A stretch of 64,000 nt of DNA from CAZMZW01 sp964571135 (lineage in GTDB: Bacteria > Chloroflexota > Anaerolineae > Anaerolineales > Anaerolineaceae). Shown here piece after piece: positions 49,768 through 56,760 of the stretch (positions within the stretch are counted from its first letter, which is position 1; each line of letters starts with the position of its first letter). The stretch lies in contig CAZMZW010000001.1 of assembly GCA_964571135.1 (NCBI GenBank), forward strand, positions 248,001 through 312,000. Direction: 5' to 3'. The position numbers and the translations under genes are program-made. Under the pieces are notes generated by a model, which was not told the origin of the DNA, searched no databases, and saw nothing but the letters and a program-made list of their open reading frames with translations.

Positions 49768-50163
49768 ATGAAAAAAACCATTTGCCTTCTATTTTTGATG
49801 CTGATCATTTCCGGATGTGACAGTCCGACATCTGTAAACACTCCTGCTGCGAATATGCACCAGATTAAATATGTCTATGCCAGTAATGTGAATTTCTGCA
49901 TGGGAGAGATCACCATCCAAAAAAGCGCCGAAGAGACTGCCAAGCTGGTCCTTTTCCCCAATGGATCGGATGCTGAAATAACCGTTGCCATGCAGGCTGG
50001 AGATAAAGCCTGGATGCAGGCGGATTATTTTACTTCGACAAAGGACACTCCCTGCGAGGTCATCTGCCGGATTTACCTGGACGGGGAATTGTGGAAGGAA
50101 GCCAAAGCAACCGGCACCAAAGGCACCCGGGCTTTATGTGAAGGTGTCGTTGGGGTTAAATGA
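49768..50163 (+). CDS. Small lipoprotein, unknown
   Basis: A 131-residue protein whose signal ends in the lipobox LIISGC near residue 17. The mature part is predicted mostly beta and has four further cysteines in NFCMGEITIQ, TPCEVICRIYLDG and ALCEGVVGVK. No family is recognised. No good ribosome site precedes ATG 49768. It lies 44 bases upstream of the alpha-oxoamine synthase gene in the same direction and might share its transcript. Confidence 0.72.
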   Translation: MKKTICLLFLMLIISGCDSPTSVNTPAANMHQIKYVYASNVNFCMGEITIQKSAEETAKLVLFPNGSDAEITVAMQAGDKAWMQADYFTSTKDTPCEVICRIYLDGELWKEAKATGTKGTRALCEGVVGVK

Positions 50164-50207
50164 TCTTTAAAAAACCTTGCGGTTTATGATCGAACAATAG
50201 AATCCCA

Positions 50208-51305
50208 ATGGATCTGAGCATGCAAAGCCAGGTGGGGGCGCGCACGATATTTAATGGACGCGAATACGATTACTTCGCCGGCTGCGGTTATCTGGGACTG
50301 CACAGCCATCCTTCCGTACTTCAGGCAGCACAGGAAACCCTGCAGAAATATGGCCTTTCGACTGCCACCTCGCGAGGCGGTTACGGTGACCACCCTGTAT
50401 ATGTGGATTTGGAAAAACAAGCCTGCGCTTTTTTTGGCGCACCGAAGATGATTTATTTTGCCTCCGGCTATCTGGGCATGACCATTTTGACCCAGACCAT
50501 CTGCCAGGCAAATGACCATATTTTCATCGACTCACAGGCTCATTACAGCCTGTGGGATGCTGCCCAGGCGACCAATAAACCCATCACCGTTTTTCCTCAC
50601 CTGGATCCTGAACGGCTCGCGGAGATCCTGAAAAATGAGCTGCATCCTGAAGAGCGCCCGGTTTTGCTGAGCGACGGAGTTTTTCCGGTTTCCGGTGAAA
50701 TTGCGCCCGTACCGGAATATCTTGAGATCCTTAAACCCTTCGATGGACTTCTTTTTCTGGATGATGCTCACGCCGTTGGAGTATTGGGAGAGAATGGGCG
50801 CGGAACAAAAGAACATTATCAAATTGAAAATGACCGCTGCCAGACAACGGGTACATTGAGCAAAGCCCTGGGCGGTTGGGGCGGGGTGATCTGGGGGAAA
50901 ACTGACTGGATCGAGAACATTGACCGCAATTCGCGGGTGATGGCAGGTGCCAGCCCGCCCCCCTTGATAATGGCAGCCGCTTCTGCCCGCGCCCTTGAGA
51001 TTGCCCGCACATTTCCCGATCTGCGGCTGCAATTGCGCCAAAATGTCCACCAGGCGCGCGAGGGTTTCCGCGGTTTGGGTTGGAAAATGAATGATTCACC
51101 CGTTCCCATCATTTGCCTGCCTGCGCGTGATGGGGTTGACTTATTAAAAATCCGCAATGGATTGTTTGAACAGGGTATTGCGGTGGAGTTTGTGCGCTCT
51201 TACACCAACTCTCCTCCCGGCGGCGCTTTGCGTATTGCGGTCTTCGCCACTCATTCCCCCGGGCTAATTGAAAGATTAATCAAAGCGGTTTCTAATTTAA
51301 TTTAA
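50208..51305 (+). CDS. Alpha-oxoamine synthase family PLP enzyme (KBL/BioF-like)
   Basis: A 365-residue fold-type I PLP enzyme. GGYGDHPVYVDLEKQACAFFG, LFLDDAHAVGVLGENGRGT (with the Asp and His that hold PLP) and TGTLSKALGGWGG (with the Schiff-base Lys) match 2-amino-3-ketobutyrate CoA ligase, 8-amino-7-oxononanoate synthase and serine palmitoyltransferase. No other biotin, threonine or sphingolipid genes are nearby, so the acyl substrate is open. The N-terminus is shorter than in BioF, which may mean a specialised enzyme. A terminator shared with the convergent DegV gene follows. Confidence 0.88.
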   Translation: MDLSMQSQVGARTIFNGREYDYFAGCGYLGLHSHPSVLQAAQETLQKYGLSTATSRGGYGDHPVYVDLEKQACAFFGAPKMIYFASGYLGMTILTQTICQANDHIFIDSQAHYSLWDAAQATNKPITVFPHLDPERLAEILKNELHPEERPVLLSDGVFPVSGEIAPVPEYLEILKPFDGLLFLDDAHAVGVLGENGRGTKEHYQIENDRCQTTGTLSKALGGWGGVIWGKTDWIENIDRNSRVMAGASPPPLIMAAASARALEIARTFPDLRLQLRQNVHQAREGFRGLGWKMNDSPVPIICLPARDGVDLLKIRNGLFEQGIAVEFVRSYTNSPPGGALRIAVFATHSPGLIERLIKAVSNLI

Positions 51306-51312
51306 TTCCATT

Positions 51313-51341
51313 AAAAAGCATCCGCTTTGTTACGGATGCTT
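51313..51341. terminator. Bidirectional hairpin between the oxoamine synthase and DegV genes
   Basis: AAGCATCCG (51316-51324) and CGGATGCTT (51333-51341) are perfect complements. On the minus strand the hairpin is followed by TTTAAT, so it serves DegV best. Confidence 0.75.
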
Positions 51342-51379
51342 ATATCAATTGTCTAACCTACTGTTTCAAATTTGAACGA

Positions 51380-52249
51380 TCAGGGCAGGCTTTCAAAGGT
51401 TTTTTGGGGAGTGAAACAAACCCCCACCATGCTCGGACCTGTATGTGCGCCCAGCACAAAGGAAATTGGTCCAATCGGCAGCCATTTGCAGTCAAATGCC
51501 TTATCGATCAGGTCATGCAATTTATCCGCCCCTTCAGGATTGGCAGTATGGGCCACCTGGACGCGGATCTTGCTGCCAGCGTCATAAATTTTTGAGATCA
51601 ACTTCACCACACCTTCCAGCGCCCCCTGAAAAGACCTGGCCTGGCCAAATTGAACATATTTTCCGCTCTCATGATCCACACCGATCATCGGTTTGATCTG
51701 CAGAATTGAGCCGATCAACCCTTTCATGTGGCTGATGCGTCCACCATGGATCAGGTATTTCAACTCATTCAAAGTATAAAAGCTGTGGCAGTCATCGCTG
51801 ATTTTCTTCAGCAATGCCAAAATTTTCTCTCTTGGCCAGCCTGCGCGGATCGCTTTGGCGGCTGCCGCCACCTGCCAGCCAGCGCCAACTGAAAGAGTTT
51901 TAGTATCCACAATGGTTATGTTCGCTTCCGGCACCATTTTGGTTGCAGCGGTGGCAGAGTTGATCGTTCCACTTAATCCGGAAGAGATATGGATGGAAAG
52001 GATATCCGGATCTTTGGCTGCCAGGTCACGGTACAATTTTGCAAAATCTCCAGCGGATGGCTGGGAGGTTGTGGGCAGGTCATTGGACGATTCTAAAACC
52101 TTGAAAAAATTGTTGCGGACGGACTCATTGCCATCCTGATAGGTGATATCACCCATCACAACGGACAAAGGCACCGTATGAACATTGGAATCCAGCTTGT
52201 TCCCCGAAGCTAATGGATAATCGGTTCCGCTATCGGTTACTATCTGCAT
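51380..52249 (-). CDS. DegV family fatty-acid-binding protein (FakB-like)
   Basis: A 289-residue DegV protein. VTDSGTDYP at the N-terminus, TSQPSAGDF, HISSGLSGTINSA and LIHGGRISHMKGLIGSILQIKPM are the family blocks. DegV/FakB proteins bind a fatty acid and present it to a FakA kinase, here not encoded in the window. ATG 52249 is preferred, since AGGAG lies six bases upstream; the ATG at 52255 touches that site. Confidence 0.93.
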   Translation of the reverse strand: MQIVTDSGTDYPLASGNKLDSNVHTVPLSVVMGDITYQDGNESVRNNFFKVLESSNDLPTTSQPSAGDFAKLYRDLAAKDPDILSIHISSGLSGTINSATAATKMVPEANITIVDTKTLSVGAGWQVAAAAKAIRAGWPREKILALLKKISDDCHSFYTLNELKYLIHGGRISHMKGLIGSILQIKPMIGVDHESGKYVQFGQARSFQGALEGVVKLISKIYDAGSKIRVQVAHTANPEGADKLHDLIDKAFDCKWLPIGPISFVLGAHTGPSMVGVCFTPQKTFESLP

Positions 52250-52411
52250 TATCATCTCCTGAACTATTTTTGTCTTCTCTGTTACATGACTATTCTATCA
52301 TTTAACCTTCATAACCTGAGTACATATTTTATTAAATCAGGGTTTATTATTATCCATAAATTATTTATAAATAATATGCCAGTATAATTGAAACCTTGTT
52401 AGGAGAAGAAA

Positions 52412-53353
52412 ATGCAAATAAATTCTGAAAATAAAAAAAGAATCATCATATTTTTAGCCTTCGCCTTTGGTATTTCATGGGTAACGGCACTCATAATATT
52501 TATTACCGGAGGATTGGCGAACAGTCCGGTGCTTGATTCAACCTCCGGATTATCCCTGGCATATCTGCTGCTGGCAGGTCCTTATATGTGGGGGCCGGCA
52601 TTAGCCAACCTGCTCACCCGTCTGGTCACCCGCGAGGGTAACCGCGATTATGGATTAAAACCAGAAGTGAAACAGGCCTGGCGTTATTGGGTCACCGCCT
52701 GGGTTGCCCCTGCAATTTTGATCGCCCTGGGTGCTGTACTGTATTTTATCCTTTTCCCTCAACACCTGGATGGTGGTTTTCAATCCATTCGGATGCAAAT
52801 TGCCCTTTCCGGGCAAGATCCCAATACCATCAGCATCCCTGAATTAATTCTGGTGCAATCGCTTTTCGCAATTTTGATCGCACCGGTACTGAACGGAATT
52901 GCCACTTTTGGCGAGGAATTCGGCTGGCGGGCTTATCTCCTTCCTAAGTTGCTCGATTTGGGTGTGAAAAAAGCGTTGATCGTATCCGGCATCATCTGGG
53001 GGGTCTGGCACTGGCCGGTTATTGCCATGGGCTATAACTACGGCAGCGGTTACTTCGGCGCACCCTGGCTGGGTATGCTGATGATGGTCTGGGTAACGAT
53101 GGCTTGGGGTGTGTTGATCGGTTGGCTGACCCTGCGCGGAAAAAGTGTCTGGCCGGCGGTCATTGCGCACGGGGCTCTTAATGGCTTTGCGGCCATCAGC
53201 ACCCTGGTAACCAAAGGGTCTCCCAGCCCGTTGGTTGGACCGCTGCCCACCGGTGTGATCGCGTCCCTGCCGTTTGTGGCAGCCGCACTCTGGGTTCTTC
53301 TATCCCCCAAAGCATTGGAAGGATTGGAAACGAAAGAAATTTCAGTAAGTTAG
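52412..53353 (+). CDS. CPBP family intramembrane metalloprotease
   Basis: A 313-residue membrane protein with about eight helices and the CPBP (Abi/CAAX-type) motifs FGEEFGWRAYLLP (motif 1, Glu-Glu-x3-Arg), IWGVWHWPVI (motif 2) and AHGALNGF (motif 3). Relatives process prenylated or bacteriocin-like peptides or act in immunity; the role here is unknown. AGGAG precedes the ATG at 52412. The last four bases overlap the end of the convergent HAD gene. Confidence 0.92.
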   Translation: MQINSENKKRIIIFLAFAFGISWVTALIIFITGGLANSPVLDSTSGLSLAYLLLAGPYMWGPALANLLTRLVTREGNRDYGLKPEVKQAWRYWVTAWVAPAILIALGAVLYFILFPQHLDGGFQSIRMQIALSGQDPNTISIPELILVQSLFAILIAPVLNGIATFGEEFGWRAYLLPKLLDLGVKKALIVSGIIWGVWHWPVIAMGYNYGSGYFGAPWLGMLMMVWVTMAWGVLIGWLTLRGKSVWPAVIAHGALNGFAAISTLVTKGSPSPLVGPLPTGVIASLPFVAAALWVLLSPKALEGLETKEISVS

Positions 53354-54168
53354 ACCAGTTTTGCCTTCATCAAGCCTTCCAGGAATCTGGCCGGTCCATC
53401 TTCATCATTGGATTCAATAATGATATCCGCTTTGGCTTTGCATGCCGGGGTGGCATTGGCGACAGCAATACCCAGACCAGCCAGGTCCAGCATTACGTCA
53501 TCATTATCCCCATCGCCGATGGCAATGATCTCTGCTGTTTTAATCCCAAGGTGTTCAGCCAGCCGTCTGAGACCGGTTGCCTTGTTTTCACCCGGCGGCA
53601 GAATTTCCAGCATATAAGGCATCGTGGGAAAATAGGTGACCTCTCCATCCAGATGGTTGGTCAGCGCATCCGCGACTGGCTGCAAAGATGCTGCTCCATC
53701 CATATTCAGAATTACAAATTTAACAACCCTATGAATATCCTTCCGCATCAAATCCCAGGCGGAAATTTCCTGAGGAGTGGGCGCACCAAAACTCATCATG
53801 GCTTTCACCCGGTCTGTGATCTTGCGGACGTAAATCGTTTCAGGAGTAAAGACCGTGATATCCGCATCACAGGCTGAAATTAATTCGATGATCCTCCGTA
53901 CAGTTTTTTCCTTGAAAAAAGAAGTGTGCACAATTTGTCCATTGGCATATTGCAGAATGGGCCCGTTGCCCATGATGATCGGAATTTGGATATTCAATTT
54001 TTCTGCCAGTGGTCTTACTGCTGGAAGTGTTTTGCCTGTGCAAATGCCAATTTGAATATCTCTCGCTTGCAGTTGTTGGATTACCTCAACCGTATATGCG
54101 GAAATCGCATGTCTTGAATTCTGCAGGGTACCATCAATATCAAATATGATCAGGCGATATTTTTGCAA
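53350..54168 (-). CDS. Cof-type HAD-superfamily phosphatase
   Basis: A 272-residue HAD hydrolase with the nucleophile motif IIFDIDGTLQNS, motif II CTGKTLPAV, the type-IIB cap and the C-terminal AIGDGDNDDVMLDLAGLGIAVANA. Cof-type enzymes dephosphorylate sugar phosphates, flavin nucleotides or HMP-PP. The start is TTG 54168, as no ATG precedes the nucleophile motif; AGTGAG is a weak ribosome site. It ends overlapping the convergent protease gene by four bases. Confidence 0.92.
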   Translation of the reverse strand: MQKYRLIIFDIDGTLQNSRHAISAYTVEVIQQLQARDIQIGICTGKTLPAVRPLAEKLNIQIPIIMGNGPILQYANGQIVHTSFFKEKTVRRIIELISACDADITVFTPETIYVRKITDRVKAMMSFGAPTPQEISAWDLMRKDIHRVVKFVILNMDGAASLQPVADALTNHLDGEVTYFPTMPYMLEILPPGENKATGLRRLAEHLGIKTAEIIAIGDGDNDDVMLDLAGLGIAVANATPACKAKADIIIESNDEDGPARFLEGLMKAKLV

Positions 54169-54215
54169 TATTTCTCACTTGGATTATTGTTTTATTTGGA
54201 ACGCAAAATGAAAAA

Positions 54216-55379
54216 TCAAGGGTTGGCTGAATTCATTTCAGCCAAAACCACATTAATGGTGATGACGCCTTTCCCTCGGAAAATTTCAATGGGCACTGTT
54301 TGTCCGGATGAATAGGTAAACAGCGCATTGTAATAGGATGTTTTTTCATCAAGCTGGATCTCCCCGATCTTGATGATAATATCTCCTCTTTGGATGCCAT
54401 TCTGGGCAGCCGGGCTGCTGCGGTCGAGGCGGGTTACGTAAGCGCCCCATTGAACCGGCAGGTCATACAGCGATGCTAATCTTGGATTGATCGCTTGAAT
54501 TTGCACACCCAGATAGGGGCGCGTAAAATACCCCTTCTGGATGATCTGTTCACTGACCATTCTGACCGAATTGGATGGGATGGCAAACCCCAATCCTTCG
54601 GCAATGGCATTACCGCTCGAAGAATCTCCGCGCACGACCATGGTATTCACCCCGATCACTTCGCCTGCCAGATTCACCAGCGGGCCGCCAGAATTGCCAC
54701 TGTTGATGGCTGCATCCGTTTGGATCATATTTTCCAACTGATAACCGGTTCCAGTGTCCAGTGAACGCCCGGTGGCGCTGATCACTCCCACAGTGACGCT
54801 GTTGAGAAAATCCCCGAGAGGTGAACCAATGGCGATCACGGTTTCACCAGGTTTTAAAAGGTCAGAGTTGCCGAGGGGAGCCACGGCTGGCAGATTACCC
54901 TCCACTTTAAGAACAGCCAGGTCCGAAAATACATCGCGGCTGAACAATTTAGCCGGTAATTGTGTGCCGTTATTCAGGATTACATGCAATTCGATCGTAT
55001 TTTCAACCACATGATTATTGGTGACGATATATCCATCCGAGGAAATGATAAAACCACTTCCGCTTACCTGTTGGTCTGGTGCTGCTCCATAAAAGGTCAA
55101 CCCTCCGCTGATAACACCCACCACCGTAACAACTGAAGGTTCAATTTTCGTGACCACGTCGGTGATCGTGGTTTGGATCTCAGTCTGAGAGATGATAAGT
55201 TTGTTGGTCGAGGCAGGTAAAGCTGCAGGCGATACTGTTGAAACTAAACCTGTTTTCTCATTCAAATACTGTTTTGAATTGGAAAGTACCCAGGTGGCGC
55301 CCACCCAGCCGCCAAACGCTGCGCTTAGGGTTATCACAAGAAGTGCGATAAGAAGAAAAAGTAGAGACCTAAATTTCAT
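54216..55379 (-). CDS. HtrA/DegP-like membrane-anchored serine protease
   Basis: A 387-residue envelope protease. Residues 5-31 form an N-terminal membrane anchor. The trypsin-like domain has the full triad: His123 in VTNNHVVEN, Asp153 in FSDLAVLKV and Ser230 in INSGNSGGPLV. One PDZ domain follows (about 285-375, YLGVQIQAINPR and GIQRGDIIIKIGE). It degrades or refolds misfolded envelope proteins. The gene is upstream of nothing else in its direction and stands 52 bases after the TrkA-like gene, so read-through from the ion-transport operon is possible. Confidence 0.94.
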   Translation of the reverse strand: MKFRSLLFLLIALLVITLSAAFGGWVGATWVLSNSKQYLNEKTGLVSTVSPAALPASTNKLIISQTEIQTTITDVVTKIEPSVVTVVGVISGGLTFYGAAPDQQVSGSGFIISSDGYIVTNNHVVENTIELHVILNNGTQLPAKLFSRDVFSDLAVLKVEGNLPAVAPLGNSDLLKPGETVIAIGSPLGDFLNSVTVGVISATGRSLDTGTGYQLENMIQTDAAINSGNSGGPLVNLAGEVIGVNTMVVRGDSSSGNAIAEGLGFAIPSNSVRMVSEQIIQKGYFTRPYLGVQIQAINPRLASLYDLPVQWGAYVTRLDRSSPAAQNGIQRGDIIIKIGEIQLDEKTSYYNALFTYSSGQTVPIEIFRGKGVITINVVLAEMNSANP

Positions 55380-55431
55380 ATACCAAAAAAGGATTAGTAA
55401 TTCTTATTTAAATATTCAACTGATCTAAAAT

Positions 55432-56103
55432 TTATTTCTTTGAGCCCAATAACTCCGCCAGCTGATTCAATTGGGAGGAATGGACGAGGGCAATGACCTC
55501 ATCGGCCGGTTGGAAGACCAGATCGCCATGCGGTATTTCCATGCCGTCCCGGCGGATCACAGCCACAAGCACGCATTGCTCCGGAAGTTTGATCTCTTTG
55601 AGCGATTTATTGACCACCACTGCCGTTGGGTCCACTTTTTCTTCTACTATGGAATATTGACCTTTGCGTAATTTGAGCAGGGTCATCATGTCACCCAGCG
55701 ACATTTCCTCAATGATTAATCGACCCATCAGTTCGGCCTGGTTAAGGGCTACGTCCACACCCATATCGGAGGTGAACATCCAGGCATTTTTGGGGTTATT
55801 GATGCGCGCGATCGTTCTGGGAACATTAAATTCAAAACGCGCCAGGCTGGTGATCACCAGGTTGACCTCATCGGCTCCGGTAACTGCAGCAACTACATCC
55901 ATCTGGCGGATGCCGGCTGATTCCAATGTCACCGGGTCTGTGCCGTTGCCCAGGACAATATGATCTTTACCTATCTCTTCATACAAACGCGGTAATTCAT
56001 CCCGCCTTAATTCAACCAATTTGACTTCATGACCGCCGGTTTCATGTAAAAAATTAGCCAGGAATGTGCCGACTTTTCCGCCGCCAATGATCATGGTTTT
56101 CAT
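55432..56103 (-). CDS. TrkA-like RCK protein 2 (cation-transport regulator)
   Basis: A 223-residue cytoplasmic protein with an N-terminal nucleotide-binding RCK domain (MIIGGGKVGTFLANFL) and a C-terminal TrkA_C domain. Such proteins bind NAD(H), ATP or cAMP-type ligands and gate K+ transporters (Trk/Ktr). It is the third gene of an operon with a P-type ATPase and another TrkA-like protein, 12 bases downstream of the latter. An AGGTG ribosome site precedes the ATG. No TrkH or KtrB pore subunit lies in the window. Confidence 0.92.
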   Translation of the reverse strand: MKTMIIGGGKVGTFLANFLHETGGHEVKLVELRRDELPRLYEEIGKDHIVLGNGTDPVTLESAGIRQMDVVAAVTGADEVNLVITSLARFEFNVPRTIARINNPKNAWMFTSDMGVDVALNQAELMGRLIIEEMSLGDMMTLLKLRKGQYSIVEEKVDPTAVVVNKSLKEIKLPEQCVLVAVIRRDGMEIPHGDLVFQPADEVIALVHSSQLNQLAELLGSKK

Positions 56104-56115
56104 TTTGTCACCTCT

Positions 56116-56760
56116 TTATTTAAACAATGCTGCTACACGGTCGCGATGTTCTTCCACCACACCTAAATGGAGCAGGTCACCGGGTTGAAAAATGGTATTG
56201 GCAACCGGAAGAAATGTTTTACCCGAACGGGTCACGCTGATGATGCGTACTTCCCCGGGTACATCAATATCACCCACCACTCTTCCTGCCAATGTTTCTG
56301 GAACTTCCACTTCAACAATTTCCACTTCTCCTGAACCCAGGCAGGTTTTCGTGTCCAGATGAGTAAAGGAAAGCAATTCCGCCAGCCTTGCCGCTCCCAG
56401 AGCGACAGGTGAAATGGTGGATATCCCCAGTTTGCGGTAGATTTCCGCCTTGCGCGGATCATACACACGCGCCGCTACGCGTGGGACGCGGAAAACCTGT
56501 TTGGCAATTCGCGCCGCCACCACATTGGCCTCATCGCTGACAGTCACTGCTGCCAGAGCGTCCGTTTTCTGTATCCCGGCTTTGACCAACACATCCCGGT
56601 CAAATCCAACCCCCACCACTTTGTCACCTTTAAATGAAGGGCCCAGGCTCTCAAAGGATAAAGGGTCGTTATCAATCACGGTGACCTGATGCCCGCGCAG
56701 ACTGAGATCGTGGGTCAGTGTGGCGCCTACCCGGCCACAGCCAATAATAATGATCTTCAT
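56116..56760 (-). CDS. TrkA-like RCK protein 1 (cation-transport regulator)
   Basis: A 214-residue protein with the same layout as its downstream paralogue: MKIIIIGCGRVGATLTHDL for nucleotide binding and a C-terminal TrkA_C domain ending LHLGVVEEHRDRVAAL. Its ATG overlaps the TGA of the P-type ATPase gene, with GGAGG inside that gene as ribosome site, so the two are translationally coupled. The coupling to a pump, rather than to a TrkH/KtrB pore, is unusual and suggests joint control of monovalent-cation balance. Confidence 0.93.
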   Translation of the reverse strand: MKIIIIGCGRVGATLTHDLSLRGHQVTVIDNDPLSFESLGPSFKGDKVVGVGFDRDVLVKAGIQKTDALAAVTVSDEANVVAARIAKQVFRVPRVAARVYDPRKAEIYRKLGISTISPVALGAARLAELLSFTHLDTKTCLGSGEVEIVEVEVPETLAGRVVGDIDVPGEVRIISVTRSGKTFLPVANTIFQPGDLLHLGVVEEHRDRVAALFK